In this document: positions 8,755 through 17,438 of the stretch, in pieces
Numbering within the stretch: position 1 is the stretch's first letter
Layout of the letters: each line of letters begins with the position of its first letter
NCBI GenBank assembly: GCA_025141015.1
Contig: CP081098.1
Location: forward strand, 3,168,501 to 3,232,500
Reading direction: 5' to 3'
DNA length: 64,000 nt
Source: Rhodobacteraceae bacterium M382
GTDB taxonomy: Bacteria > Pseudomonadota > Alphaproteobacteria > Rhodobacterales > Rhodobacteraceae
Notes under the pieces: generated by a model
Seen by the model: the letters and a program-made list of their open reading frames with translations, nothing else
Database searches by the model: none
What the model was told of the DNA's origin: nothing
Translations under genes and position numbers: made by a program

Positions 8755-9189
8755 TCAGTTTCCGGCGGATGCCTCAAAGTCGTTGTCGACCAGAGCCGGA
8801 GCGTCGGCCTGGGGCACGTGGCATTGGTTACAGAACCAGCGGGTGCCGGCGACGCGGTCCAGTTGGTTACCGGCGCGGTCCAGATAGTGGGTCATCGACA
8901 GGGTCGGTGCATTGCGTTCACCTGCGGTTGTCCAGTCGTGGCAGCGCAGGCATTGGTTTGCCTTGAGATCGATCTGGTATTGATCGATCGAATGGGGCAC
9001 CAGCGGTGGCTGTTGACGATAGTTGCGGGTGAACCGCTTTTCGTCCTGTTGGAACACATCTTCGACCGCGACGGGTTCGTCGATGTCGGCACCGCGCAGG
9101 GATTGAACCGGTGCCGATTGCGCCAAGGCAAAGCTGGCGCTCAGCAGAACCGTGGCGGCGATGGCGCTGAAAGTGGCGTGCTTTTTCAT
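8755..9189 (-). CDS. napB: Dihaem cytochrome c NapB
   Basis: A 144-residue periplasmic electron-transfer subunit of nitrate reductase. A signal peptide (lysines, then ATVLLSASFALA, cleavage after ALA) is followed by two CXXCH sites, CLRCH and CNQCH, with the further His residues expected as axial ligands (PHSIDQY, MTHYLD). It receives electrons from NapC and delivers them to NapA. It lies between napH and napC in the operon. Confidence 0.96.
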   Translation of the reverse strand: MKKHATFSAIAATVLLSASFALAQSAPVQSLRGADIDEPVAVEDVFQQDEKRFTRNYRQQPPLVPHSIDQYQIDLKANQCLRCHDWTTAGERNAPTLSMTHYLDRAGNQLDRVAGTRWFCNQCHVPQADAPALVDNDFEASAGN

Positions 9190-9210
9190 TTTTTATACTC
9201 CGATGCTTGC

Positions 9211-10134
9211 TCAGGCGGCTCGGCTGGCCCCGGATGCAGGTTGAGTTCTTTCTCGGGCGTCACGACCCGGTGCGGGCGTGTCGTCGAAACGGTGGGTAAA
9301 GTGGAAGACGTCCATGGCGCAGACGTCGATGCAGCGACCGCAATTGGTGCAGTCAGGCGCGAGGATCAGGGGGGTGTCCGCGTCGGTGCCCCGCAGGGCG
9401 GGTGTGATGACCTGCATTTCCGGGCAGACAGCGAAACAATCCATGCAATCATCGCAATCGGCGCGTTTGTCGGCGGTGACCCGCAGCACGGATTTCTGAC
9501 CCAGCAGGCCGTAGAACGTCCCAACCGGGCACAGATGCCCACACCAGCCCCGGCGCGACACAAACAGGTCGAACAGGAACACGGCCGCAACAAAGGCCCA
9601 GGCAAAGCCCATGCCGAAAATCAGACCCCGGTGCAGCATGCTGATCGGGTTGACGATTTCCCAGGCGATGGTGCCGGTGATCGCCGAGACGGCAATCACC
9701 ATGGCCAGCACCCAATAGCGGGTGCCCGGTTTGGGCTGCCAGCCCTTTTGCAGGCCCAGTTTGTCATGCAGCCAATGCGCCCCATCGGTCACAGGGTTGA
9801 TCGGGCAGACCCAGGAACAATAGACCCGGCCCCCGATCAGCGCATAGGTCACGCCAACGATAAGCGCGCCGATCAGGCCGGTCAGTTCCGGCCAATGGCC
9901 CGCGACGATGGATTGCACGGTGATGAACGGATCGGTCAGCGGCAGGATGTCGAATGTCATCGAACCGGACAGGTTGCCCTTGACCCACCAGATGCCAAAC
10001 CACGGCCCCAGCAGGAACAGCGACAGGAACAACAGTTGCGAGGCCCGGCGCAGCAGCAGGAACCGGTGTGCGCGCAGCCAGCCGAATTCTTCGATGGCCT
10101 CCTGCCCGACGGGGAGTTTGGTCTTGGCTGACAT
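9211..10134 (-). CDS. napH: Quinol dehydrogenase membrane subunit NapH
   Basis: A 307-residue membrane iron-sulfur protein with four or more transmembrane segments. The cytoplasmic YCSWVCPINP and CGHLCPVGTFYG CxxxCP motifs are present, with two C-terminal 4Fe-4S clusters (CDDCMDCFAVCPE and CTNCGRCIDVCAMDVF). With NapG it forms a second quinol oxidation route to NapA. The start codon overlaps the napG stop by one base (TGATG), so the genes are translationally coupled. The C-terminal tail after the last cluster is Arg/Ala-rich and probably unstructured. Confidence 0.95.
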   Translation of the reverse strand: MSAKTKLPVGQEAIEEFGWLRAHRFLLLRRASQLLFLSLFLLGPWFGIWWVKGNLSGSMTFDILPLTDPFITVQSIVAGHWPELTGLIGALIVGVTYALIGGRVYCSWVCPINPVTDGAHWLHDKLGLQKGWQPKPGTRYWVLAMVIAVSAITGTIAWEIVNPISMLHRGLIFGMGFAWAFVAAVFLFDLFVSRRGWCGHLCPVGTFYGLLGQKSVLRVTADKRADCDDCMDCFAVCPEMQVITPALRGTDADTPLILAPDCTNCGRCIDVCAMDVFHFTHRFDDTPAPGRDARERTQPASGASRAA

Positions 10135-10994
10135 CAGTTGGACCCTCCCGTGCCGGGAAGCGAGACCGACGGGGTGAAACCGCCATCCATATTCGGGTTC
10201 GGCATGGCATCGGGCAGATAACCACCCGGTGCGATCAGATTGTCGGTGCCCGGCCCGGGCAGACGGTCCGGCAGGTCGATCAGTTCATCCACCAGCGGGT
10301 TCTGGTCTTCCCAGCCGAGTTTATAGTGATCTGCCGCTTCGGCGCGGGCGATGCGACGCGGCAGCACCTTGATCGCTGAGGCGTTGGGCAGAACACAGGA
10401 TTTTTCGCATTTGCCACAGCCGGTGCATTTGTCGGCATGGACCGTGGGCATGAAAATGGCGTGGTGACCCGAACGTTCATTGTGCGACCGCTCCAGGGTG
10501 ATCGCCTCGTCAATCACCGGGCAGACGCGGTAACAGACGTCACAGCGCAGACCCAGCGCGTTGAGGCAGTTTTCTTCGTCGATCAACACGGCCACGCCCA
10601 TGTCGGCGTCGTCAATGTTGGTCAGCCCATGATCCAGCGCGCCTGTCGGACAGGCAGCGACGCAGGGGATGTCTTCGCACATCTCGCACGGGACATCGCG
10701 GGCGGTAAAAAACGGCGTGCCGGTGGCCGGGCCGTCATAGCCCAGTTCCGCCAGTTTCAGCGTGTCATAGGGGCAATCGCGCACGCATAATCCGCAGCGA
10801 ATGCAGGAGGCGAGGAATTGATCTTCGTCCAATGCCCCAGGTGGGCGGATCGCCTGCGCAGGCAAGGCGCGGGCGTCGCTCACCAGATGGGCCAGCCCCA
10901 TGCCCGCCACCGCACAGCCCGCCACACCCCGGGCCGCATCCTGCAGGAAGCGACGCCGGTCTGTGGCTGTGGGTTTGCGATTGCGGGCGGACAT
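10134..10994 (-). CDS. napG: Ferredoxin-type protein NapG
   Basis: A 286-residue periplasmic four-cluster ferredoxin. The N-terminus has a Tat signal ([20 protein letters not shown]). Four Cys clusters follow: [35 protein letters not shown] and [11 protein letters not shown]. NapG pairs with NapH to move electrons from menaquinol or ubiquinol to the catalytic subunit. It starts 26 bases after the napA stop and overlaps napH. Confidence 0.95.
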   Translation of the reverse strand: MSARNRKPTATDRRRFLQDAARGVAGCAVAGMGLAHLVSDARALPAQAIRPPGALDEDQFLASCIRCGLCVRDCPYDTLKLAELGYDGPATGTPFFTARDVPCEMCEDIPCVAACPTGALDHGLTNIDDADMGVAVLIDEENCLNALGLRCDVCYRVCPVIDEAITLERSHNERSGHHAIFMPTVHADKCTGCGKCEKSCVLPNASAIKVLPRRIARAEAADHYKLGWEDQNPLVDELIDLPDRLPGPGTDNLIAPGGYLPDAMPNPNMDGGFTPSVSLPGTGGSN

Positions 10995-11020
10995 GGGTTT
11001 TCTCCGTTCAGATCTTCAGG

Positions 11021-13534
11021 TTATGCGCGTTCGATTTTGCAGGCGCATTTCTTGAAGTCGGTTTCCTTGGAAATCGGGCAGGTCGCATCCAGGGTCAGCT
11101 TGTTGGTCAGCTGGCCTTCGTCAAACCAGGGCATGAACACGACGCCACGGGGCATCTTGTTGCGGCCACGGGTTTCGACGCGCGATTGCACTTCGCCACG
11201 ACGGGTCGAAACGGTGATTTCCTGACCCCGACGCAGGCCGCGATCCTTGGCATCTGCCGGGTGCATGAACACCACGGCGGATGGGAACGACCGGTGCAAT
11301 TCGGGAACCCGGCGGGTCATCGACCCCGAATGCCAATGTTCCAGCACACGACCGGTGACGAACCACAGGTTGTATTCGTCATCAGGCTCTTCTGCGGCGG
11401 GCTCGAACGGGGCAAAGATGATATTCGCCTTGCCATCGGGTTTGCCGTAGAATTTGACGCCTTCGCCCTTTTTGACATAGGGGTCATAGCCTTCGCGGAA
11501 GCGATACAGGGTTTCCTTGCCATCGACCACCGGCCAGCGCAGGCCACGGGCCTGGTGGTAGGTGTCGAAATCGGCCAGATCGTGGGCCTTGCCGCGGCCA
11601 AAGCCGGCGTATTCTTCGAACAGGCCCTTTTGCACGTAGTAGCCAAAGTGGTTGGCTTCCTCGTTGGCAAACCCTTCGGCGGTTTCGGACAGCGGGTATT
11701 TGTTGATCTTGCCGTTTTCAAACAGGACCTCATACACGGTCTTGCCACGATACTCTGGTTTCTGGGCCAGCAGTTCTTCGGGCCAGACGTCTTCGATCAT
11801 GAAGCGTTTGGCGAATTCCATCACCTGCCACAGGTCCGATTTGGCTTCGCCCGGGGCATCCACCTGCTGACGCCAGAATTGGGTGCGCCGTTCGGCGTTG
11901 CCATATGCGCCTTCTTTTTCGACCCACATGGCGGTGGGCAGGATCAGGTCAGCGGCCAACGCGGTCACGGTCGGATAGGGATCGGACACGGTGATGAAGT
12001 TGTCGGGGTTGCGATACCCGGGCAGCCCCTCTTCGTTCATGTTCGGCGCGGCCTGCATGTTGTTGTTGCACTGGACCCAGTGACAGTTCAGCACGCCGTC
12101 CTTGAGCATCCGGTGTTGCAGAACCGCGTGGAAGCCGGGTTTGGGGGGAATGGTGCCTTTGGGCAGGTCCCATTTGTCTTCGGCGAAATCGCGGTGTGCT
12201 TCCTTCATGACCACCATGTCGGCGGGCAGACGGTGGGCAAAGGTGCCGACCTCGCGCGCGGTGCCACAGGCCGAAGGCTGACCGGTCAGCGAGAACGGCG
12301 AGTTGCCGGGTTCCGAGATTTTGCCGACCAGCAGGTGCACGTTGTACATCAGCGAGTTCACCCAGGAGCCGCGGGTGTGCTGGTTGAAGCCCATGGTCCA
12401 CAGGCTCATCACCTTGCGGTTGGGATCGGCATATTGCTGGGCAAGACGTTCCAATTTGGCCGCCGGAACACCGGAGATTTCGGCAGCTTTTTCCAGCGTG
12501 TATTCCGACACATACTCTTTGTATTCGTCGAACGAGATCTTGGTCAGCTTGCCGTGTTTGCCTTCGTGCGACGGGTTTTCCGCCGCCTGTTCCAGCGCGT
12601 GTTCAGGACGCAGGCCATAACCGATGTCGGTGTTGGTCTTGGTAAAGTTGACGTTCTTGTTCACGAAATCCCAGTTCACCGCATCATTCTGGATGATGTA
12701 ATTGGCGATATAGTTCAGGATCGCCAGGTCGGTTTGCGGGGTGAACACCATGCCGTTGTCGGCCAGCTCAAAGCTGCGATGTTCAAAGGTCGACAGCACG
12801 TGCACTTCGGCACCGGGTTTGGTCAGGCGGGTGTCGGTCAGGCGCGACCACAGGATCGGGTGCATTTCGGCCATGTTGGAGCCCCAGAGCACAAATGTGT
12901 CCGCGTGTTCCAGATCGTCATAGCAGCCCATCGGTTCATCAATGCCGAATGTGCGCATGAACCCGGCCACGGCCGAGGCCATGCAGTGACGTGCGTTGGG
13001 GTCGATGTTGTTGGAGCGCAGGCCGGCCTTCATGAATTTGGCGGCCGCGTACCCTTCCCAGACGGTCCATTGGCCAGAGCCGAAAATGGACACGGCGGTC
13101 GGGCCTTTTTCCTTGAGCGAGGCCTTCCATTTTTCGGCCATCACGTCAAAGGCTTCGTCCCAGGAGACGGCTTCGAATTCGCCGTTCTTGTCATAGACGC
13201 CGTTGGTCTTGCGCAGCAGCGGCTGGGTCAGCCGGTCCTTGCCGTACATGATTTTTGACAGGAAATACCCTTTGATACAGTTCAGGCCACGGTTCACAGG
13301 GGCCTGCGGGTCGCCCTGGGTGGCGACGACGCGGCCGTCCTTGGTCCCGACCAGAACCGAACAGCCGGTGCCGCAGAACCGGCAGGCGGCCTTGTCCCAG
13401 CGAATGTCGGGGGTCGAAAGCTGCGCGGTCGCGCCGTTGGGCAGGGTGATCCCCGCGGCCGAAGCCGTCGCCGCAGCGGCGGAGGCCTTCAGAAACGAAC
13501 GTCGGGACGTTGGCAGGGTCATGTGCTTTGTCAT
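11021..13534 (-). CDS. napA: Periplasmic nitrate reductase catalytic subunit NapA
   Basis: An 837-residue molybdoenzyme that reduces nitrate to nitrite in the periplasm with bis-MGD and one 4Fe-4S cluster. The N-terminus has a Tat signal ([20 protein letters not shown]). The cluster ligands are in CRFCGTGC and the downstream [10 protein letters not shown]. The Mo-ligand Cys lies in [13 protein letters not shown]. The MGD-binding regions [10 protein letters not shown] and MGFNQHTRG are present, and the C-terminal domain carries [19 protein letters not shown] start at the ATG at 13534, with GGGAG upstream. Length matches the family. It sits between napD and napG. Confidence 0.98.
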   Translation of the reverse strand: MTKHMTLPTSRRSFLKASAAAATASAAGITLPNGATAQLSTPDIRWDKAACRFCGTGCSVLVGTKDGRVVATQGDPQAPVNRGLNCIKGYFLSKIMYGKDRLTQPLLRKTNGVYDKNGEFEAVSWDEAFDVMAEKWKASLKEKGPTAVSIFGSGQWTVWEGYAAAKFMKAGLRSNNIDPNARHCMASAVAGFMRTFGIDEPMGCYDDLEHADTFVLWGSNMAEMHPILWSRLTDTRLTKPGAEVHVLSTFEHRSFELADNGMVFTPQTDLAILNYIANYIIQNDAVNWDFVNKNVNFTKTNTDIGYGLRPEHALEQAAENPSHEGKHGKLTKISFDEYKEYVSEYTLEKAAEISGVPAAKLERLAQQYADPNRKVMSLWTMGFNQHTRGSWVNSLMYNVHLLVGKISEPGNSPFSLTGQPSACGTAREVGTFAHRLPADMVVMKEAHRDFAEDKWDLPKGTIPPKPGFHAVLQHRMLKDGVLNCHWVQCNNNMQAAPNMNEEGLPGYRNPDNFITVSDPYPTVTALAADLILPTAMWVEKEGAYGNAERRTQFWRQQVDAPGEAKSDLWQVMEFAKRFMIEDVWPEELLAQKPEYRGKTVYEVLFENGKINKYPLSETAEGFANEEANHFGYYVQKGLFEEYAGFGRGKAHDLADFDTYHQARGLRWPVVDGKETLYRFREGYDPYVKKGEGVKFYGKPDGKANIIFAPFEPAAEEPDDEYNLWFVTGRVLEHWHSGSMTRRVPELHRSFPSAVVFMHPADAKDRGLRRGQEITVSTRRGEVQSRVETRGRNKMPRGVVFMPWFDEGQLTNKLTLDATCPISKETDFKKCACKIERA

Positions 13535-13550
13535 GGGGCTAATCTCCCGT

Positions 13551-13820
13551 TCAGTGTGTGGGTTGGACGAGGGCATCGGCGCTGTCGTCCAAATCCTCGA
13601 AATGGTGATAGGTAAGGGTGACGGTCAGCACGCCGGGGATCTGATGCATGTCCATGATCTGATCCGAAGCGCGTTTGGCGTCGGTGTCTTCAACGGTGAC
13701 GACGATGCGCCCGTCTTCCTGGGCGTGAACCTCACCGCCTTCGGTCGCGTCGATGGCCGCAATCACGTCGCCGGTCATGTCGGGCAACGTATGGACCAGG
13801 CAGCCGCAGATATTCATCAT
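13551..13820 (-). CDS. napD: NapD chaperone for NapA
   Basis: An 89-residue cytoplasmic chaperone that binds the Tat signal of NapA and holds back export until the cofactor is inserted. The family start [12 protein letters not shown] and the C-terminal [15 protein letters not shown] are clear. The start ATGATGA overlaps the napF stop by four bases; two adjacent ATG codons (13820 and 13817) are possible. It ends 16 bases before the napA start. Confidence 0.94.
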   Translation of the reverse strand: MMNICGCLVHTLPDMTGDVIAAIDATEGGEVHAQEDGRIVVTVEDTDAKRASDQIMDMHQIPGVLTVTLTYHHFEDLDDSADALVQPTH

Positions 13821-14314
13821 GGGCGGGTCTCCATCTGGGGGGTTACTTGGGTAAACTGAATGGCCCCGACCGGACAGGCGGCAGCGCAGCCGCCACAGCC
13901 CGTGCACAGGTCGGTGTCGATATGGGGTTGCGCACAGCCCCCGGTCTGGAGCTGAAACCGGATCGCGCCGTGGTCACAATGGTCCTGACAGGTCCGGCAT
14001 TGCACCGCGTTCAGCGACAGGCAGGTGGATTTGGCCGTCGCCTTCCACAGCCAGGGCTGATCGTCGGTCAGGGCCCCGGTGTCGCAGGCGGCGATGCAGA
14101 CGCCACAAAAGCTGCAGGCCCCCAGGGCCGGACCGATTTCAGGCAGGCCGCGTTCGCCGCTGATCAGGATCGCCTCGGGACAGGCCGAGATGCAATCGCC
14201 GCAGCTGGTGCACAAATCGGCAAACTGCGCCGGGGCGACGGCCCCAAAGGGACGCATCTTGGGCGCTTCGTCAAAGCGGCCTCTCAGAAATGAACGTCGG
14301 GAATGCGCAGTCAT
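13817..14314 (-). CDS. napF: Ferredoxin-type protein NapF
   Basis: A 165-residue cytoplasmic iron-sulfur protein with three 4Fe-4S motifs: CTSCGDCISACP, CSFCGVCIAACD and CTGCGGCAAACPVGAIQF, plus an extra CRTCQDHC group. NapF interacts with NapA before export and is thought to help its cluster assembly or reduction. An RRSFLRGRF stretch at the N-terminus looks Tat-like but lacks the following hydrophobic segment. It is the first gene of napFDAGHBC. The only visible regulatory site lies 75 bases upstream of its start. No napE is present. Confidence 0.93.
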   Translation of the reverse strand: MTAHSRRSFLRGRFDEAPKMRPFGAVAPAQFADLCTSCGDCISACPEAILISGERGLPEIGPALGACSFCGVCIAACDTGALTDDQPWLWKATAKSTCLSLNAVQCRTCQDHCDHGAIRFQLQTGGCAQPHIDTDLCTGCGGCAAACPVGAIQFTQVTPQMETRP

Positions 14315-14813
14315 GATGTGTGGGCGTCCTGGCCTGTGTTTGCGGGGTTGCTATGACAGAGGCTTAGGCATTTCAGCCGCACAAGAATTTGATTCAGGTC
14401 ATGTTCAAAGCGGAATAATTCTCTCATGCGGAGATTTTTACATATTTTAATATCCGAATGTTTTGAGTGTTGTTTACAAGGGAGATTGGCCGCGCAGATT
14501 TCAGAAACCCAAAGGTTCTCCTTTGGATCTCGATTGGAAACCGGGCCTGCCGCCAGGGATCTGACCCACCTGGCAACCCGCTGACCTTTAGGCATAAAAT
14601 GCGCTTGGGTCCGGCGAAGAAGTCGGGGCCAAAGGACATCTGGAGATGCCGGACCAGTCACGTCTATTCCTCCGAACCCTGCATTTGGAGATCCGGAAAG
14701 ATGCATTCCGCACCCGTCTTTTTCCAGCGCAAGGCCAACAGTTGTGTTGGCCGAACACTAGCACTATTGCTGAAAGACAAGTTTGCTCTTTCACAAGCTT
14801 TTCAGGGATTCTC
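14315..14813. other. Divergent control region between napF and the Crp/Fnr gene
   Basis: About 500 bases without a supported gene. It is more A/T-rich than its neighbours between 14,390 and 14,480. It holds one FNR/DNR-like site near napF and probably the promoter of the divergent regulator. Short open frames cross it on both strands without good starts. Confidence 0.6.
14389..14402 (-). promoter_or_regulatory. FNR/DNR-like binding site upstream of napF
   Basis: The plus strand reads TTGATTCAGGTCAT; the napF strand reads ATGACCTGAATCAA. This matches the FNR/DNR family consensus TTGAC/T-N4-ATCAA with one mismatch at the first base. It is centred about 81 bases before the napF start codon, a reasonable place for an activator site near -41.5 if transcription begins near 14,354. 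It could be bound by the adjacent Crp/Fnr protein or by a distant FnrL homologue. Confidence 0.6.
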
Positions 14814-15500
14814 GTGACCAGATTGGCCCCATCACTGTTAAAATCCATCCCCTCCTTTGAGCGGATGAGCCTCTCCCAGACCCAGGAAGCCCTGGATTTG
14901 GGGCGCAGCCGGTTGGTTGCGGCGGGCAAATCTGTGTTCGAAGAGGGCGACGCGGCAGAGAGCTTTTTCCTGCTGCTGGATGGCCATATCCGGGTCGAAC
15001 GGCTGAACCAGGAAGGCGACCGGGTAATTTCCTTGCATATCCCCGCCGGGCAATTGTTCGGCATCGCCCAGGCGCTGGGGCGTGACACCTATCCGGCGAC
15101 GTCGATCGCCGTGGTGGAGTGTCTGATCCTGGCCTGGCCCATGCGCCTGTGGCAGGGTTTTGTCGAGCGGTATCCCGGCTTCGGGCCCGAAGCCTATCGG
15201 ACCATTGGGGCGCGGGTCGGCGAGATGAACAGCCGGATCATGGAGCTGGCGACACAGCGGGTCGAACAGCGCATCGCCTGCGCTCTGATCCGTCTGATGC
15301 AGCAGCACGGGCGCGCGACCGACAATGGCACCGAAATCGCCTTTCCGGTGACCCGGCGCACCATTTCGGAAATGACCGGCAGCACCCTGCACACGGTCAG
15401 CCGTCTGTTGTCCGCCTGGGAACGGGACAGGATCGTGGTCAGCAAACGCAAACACATCCATGTTCTGGATGCCGAGCGGCTGGAGCAATTGACCCGCTAA
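14814..15500 (+). CDS. Crp/Fnr family transcription regulator
   Basis: A 228-residue regulator if started at the GTG at 14814, which has CAGGGA just upstream; the open frame continues 56 codons further up without a better start. Residues 30-140 form a cyclic-nucleotide-binding-type beta barrel (FFLLLDGHIRVERL), followed by the long dimer helix and a C-terminal winged helix (TRRTISEMTGSTLHTVSRLLSAW). The N-terminal Cys cluster of FNR is absent, so it is not an oxygen-sensing 4Fe-4S FNR; a DNR/NNR-like or other sensor is possible. The recognition helix has HTVSR where FNR has ETxSR. Its position opposite the nap operon suggests it controls nap. Confidence 0.85.
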   Translation: MTRLAPSLLKSIPSFERMSLSQTQEALDLGRSRLVAAGKSVFEEGDAAESFFLLLDGHIRVERLNQEGDRVISLHIPAGQLFGIAQALGRDTYPATSIAVVECLILAWPMRLWQGFVERYPGFGPEAYRTIGARVGEMNSRIMELATQRVEQRIACALIRLMQQHGRATDNGTEIAFPVTRRTISEMTGSTLHTVSRLLSAWERDRIVVSKRKHIHVLDAERLEQLTR

Positions 15501-15524
15501 GCCCCCCCGGACCGCTCTGCTGGA

Positions 15525-17213
15525 TCAACTGTGCTCTTCCGCAGCCGTGGCCGCGAGAGCCCGGTTATAGGCCTTGAGCGCATCCACATGGTACAGCGCG
15601 CCCAAAAGCTCGGGCTCGGTGTCTTCGTCCGGGCGCGTCACCACCGGGAGAAACGCCACATCCGCCCGATCAAAGATCGGCATTGCAGCCTCCAACGTGG
15701 CCGAGGCCCGCACATACAGCCCTTCGTCGATCATCCGGGCACAGGTTTCGGCATCCGGCCCTCGGGGATCCCCCATCGGACGCATCGCCGCCCCGGCCCG
15801 CAGCATCGCCAGCAGATAGGCCTGCGGACCCGCCGCCAGATGCAGGTCGCGCCGCTCAAGCTGGGTCAGAAAGAACGACCGATCCACCAGCCGGGACGCC
15901 AATGCGGTGGACAGGGACACCGCCACCATGACCGCCAGACCGATTTGCCAGTCCCCCGTCAGTTCGAACACGATCAATGTGGTGGAAATTGGTGCCCCCA
16001 GCACGGCCGCGGCCACCGCGCCCATTCCGGCAAAGGCATAGAGCGTGTGGGTCCCCGATACATCCGGCAGAATGCCCGTCGCAACCCATCCAAAGGCGAG
16101 TCCGGTCAGCGCCCCGATCATCAGTGATGGCGAAAACACCCCGCCGCCCATGCGCCCGCCCATGGTGATCGCCAGGGCCACCGATTTGGTCACCGCAAAG
16201 ATCACGGCCTGCCCCAGCAACAAGGTGCCGCTGAGCGCCAGAATCGTGGTTTCATACCCGACCCCGATGATATGGGGGAACCAGATCGCCAACGCCCCCA
16301 ACAGCGCTCCAGCCACCGCAGGGCGCAACCAGCGCGGCAACTTGAGCGCGCCTTGGACATGGGTTCCGAACACATCGGCCCAGAAGATCGCTTTCATGAT
16401 CAGCACCGCAACCACGCCGCACACCATGCCCAGGATCAGAAAAGCCGGCAATTCCACATAGAATTGCAGCGCCCCCGGTGTTGCCAGGGTGAATTCGGTA
16501 ACGTCGCCATAGGCCAGCCGGTTGATCACCGTGCCCGCCACCGCCGCGATGACAATCGGGGCAAAGGCATGCATCGCGAAATGGCGCAGCACCACCTCGA
16601 GCGCAAACAATGCGCCGGCAATGGGGGCATTGAAGCTGGCCGAGACTGCGGCTGCCACCGCACAGCCCAACAGGTCGCGGCCGGTGATCCCGTCCGCGTG
16701 GATCCGGTTGCTGACCCAGGTGGAAATCACCCCGGCCATATGCACAACCGGCCCTTCCCGTCCTGTGGATCCCCCCAAGGACAGGGTCAGAAACGACGCC
16801 ACGGCCGAGGCCACGCCTTCGCGGGTTTCCACCCGGCCATCTCCCAGCGCCGCGCCTTCGATCACATCCGCAACAGACCGCACCCGCCCGTCCGGAGTAA
16901 ACCGGTCCAGGATCAACCCGACGATCAAGCCACCGATGGTGGGAATCAAGAGCACCCAATACCAATCCAACGTGCCGACAAATGTGTGCAGGAAATGCAG
17001 ATCCTCGGCCCCATACGCCCAGGACTGCAACGCCGCGATGCCCATCCGAAACCCCAACGCGGCAAACCCGGCGGCAATTCCGATCGCCAGGGCGATGAAC
17101 CAGAACTGGATCTGACTGGGACCCCGATGACGCATCACCCGCCAGGCATCGCGACAGGCACAGATCATCTGCTCTCGGGTTTCGGACAACAACGAACGGA
17201 GTGAATTGGCCAT
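15525..17213 (-). CDS. ClC-type chloride channel or transporter
   Basis: A 562-residue integral membrane protein of the ClC family. The gating motif GREGP with its Glu is in STGREGPVVHMAG, and the third signature GGVFSPSLMIGA is present. The first motif is the RSVADVIEG variant instead of GSGIP. About ten or more hydrophobic helices fill residues 35-440, and the last 110 residues include one CBS-like stretch (ADVAFLPVV ... LLGALYHVDALKAY). It would carry chloride, possibly in exchange for protons. The start at 17213 (MANSLRSLLSE) is preferred over the long GC-rich N-terminal extension of the open frame. It is monocistronic and followed upstream by a REP-like element. Confidence 0.92.
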   Translation of the reverse strand: MANSLRSLLSETREQMICACRDAWRVMRHRGPSQIQFWFIALAIGIAAGFAALGFRMGIAALQSWAYGAEDLHFLHTFVGTLDWYWVLLIPTIGGLIVGLILDRFTPDGRVRSVADVIEGAALGDGRVETREGVASAVASFLTLSLGGSTGREGPVVHMAGVISTWVSNRIHADGITGRDLLGCAVAAAVSASFNAPIAGALFALEVVLRHFAMHAFAPIVIAAVAGTVINRLAYGDVTEFTLATPGALQFYVELPAFLILGMVCGVVAVLIMKAIFWADVFGTHVQGALKLPRWLRPAVAGALLGALAIWFPHIIGVGYETTILALSGTLLLGQAVIFAVTKSVALAITMGGRMGGGVFSPSLMIGALTGLAFGWVATGILPDVSGTHTLYAFAGMGAVAAAVLGAPISTTLIVFELTGDWQIGLAVMVAVSLSTALASRLVDRSFFLTQLERRDLHLAAGPQAYLLAMLRAGAAMRPMGDPRGPDAETCARMIDEGLYVRASATLEAAMPIFDRADVAFLPVVTRPDEDTEPELLGALYHVDALKAYNRALAATAAEEHS

Positions 17214-17366
17214 GCGGTGCCTCGGTTGCGCTTTTCTTCTTCTTAGACCGTTTGGACAGCGCCGTGAAACGCAATCCAACCGGCGTGGCGCTTTCGTCGG
17301 CGGCTGTTGATCCCGGGGCGCATGTTTCACCCCGGGGCGCTGGCGCGCGCAGCCCTGGCTGCGCGC

Positions 17367-17427
17367 CCGGCCCAACGGGCACGGGGGCATCTGTGATGCC
17401 CCCTGTGTGCCGGGCGGGAGCCCCCCG
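17367..17427 (+). repeat. REP-like palindromic element, copy 3
   Basis: CCGGCCCAACGGG, then GCATCTGTGATGC as the central hairpin, then GCCGGGCGGGAGCCC. It has the same layout as the elements at 962-1017 and 1131-1187. It lies between the recN stop and the ClC gene start. Confidence 0.65.
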
Positions 17428-17438
17428 AAGCGCGCAGC

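Noticed and set aside
10832-13258. A very long open frame (about 800 codons) on the plus strand opposite napA
   Set aside because: It is the antisense shadow of napA; high GC at third codon positions removes stops on the other strand. napA has full domain support.
14311-14706. Minus-strand frame in the nap control region
   Set aside because: It covers the FNR-like site and A/T-rich promoter DNA, ends at the napF start, and has no domain.
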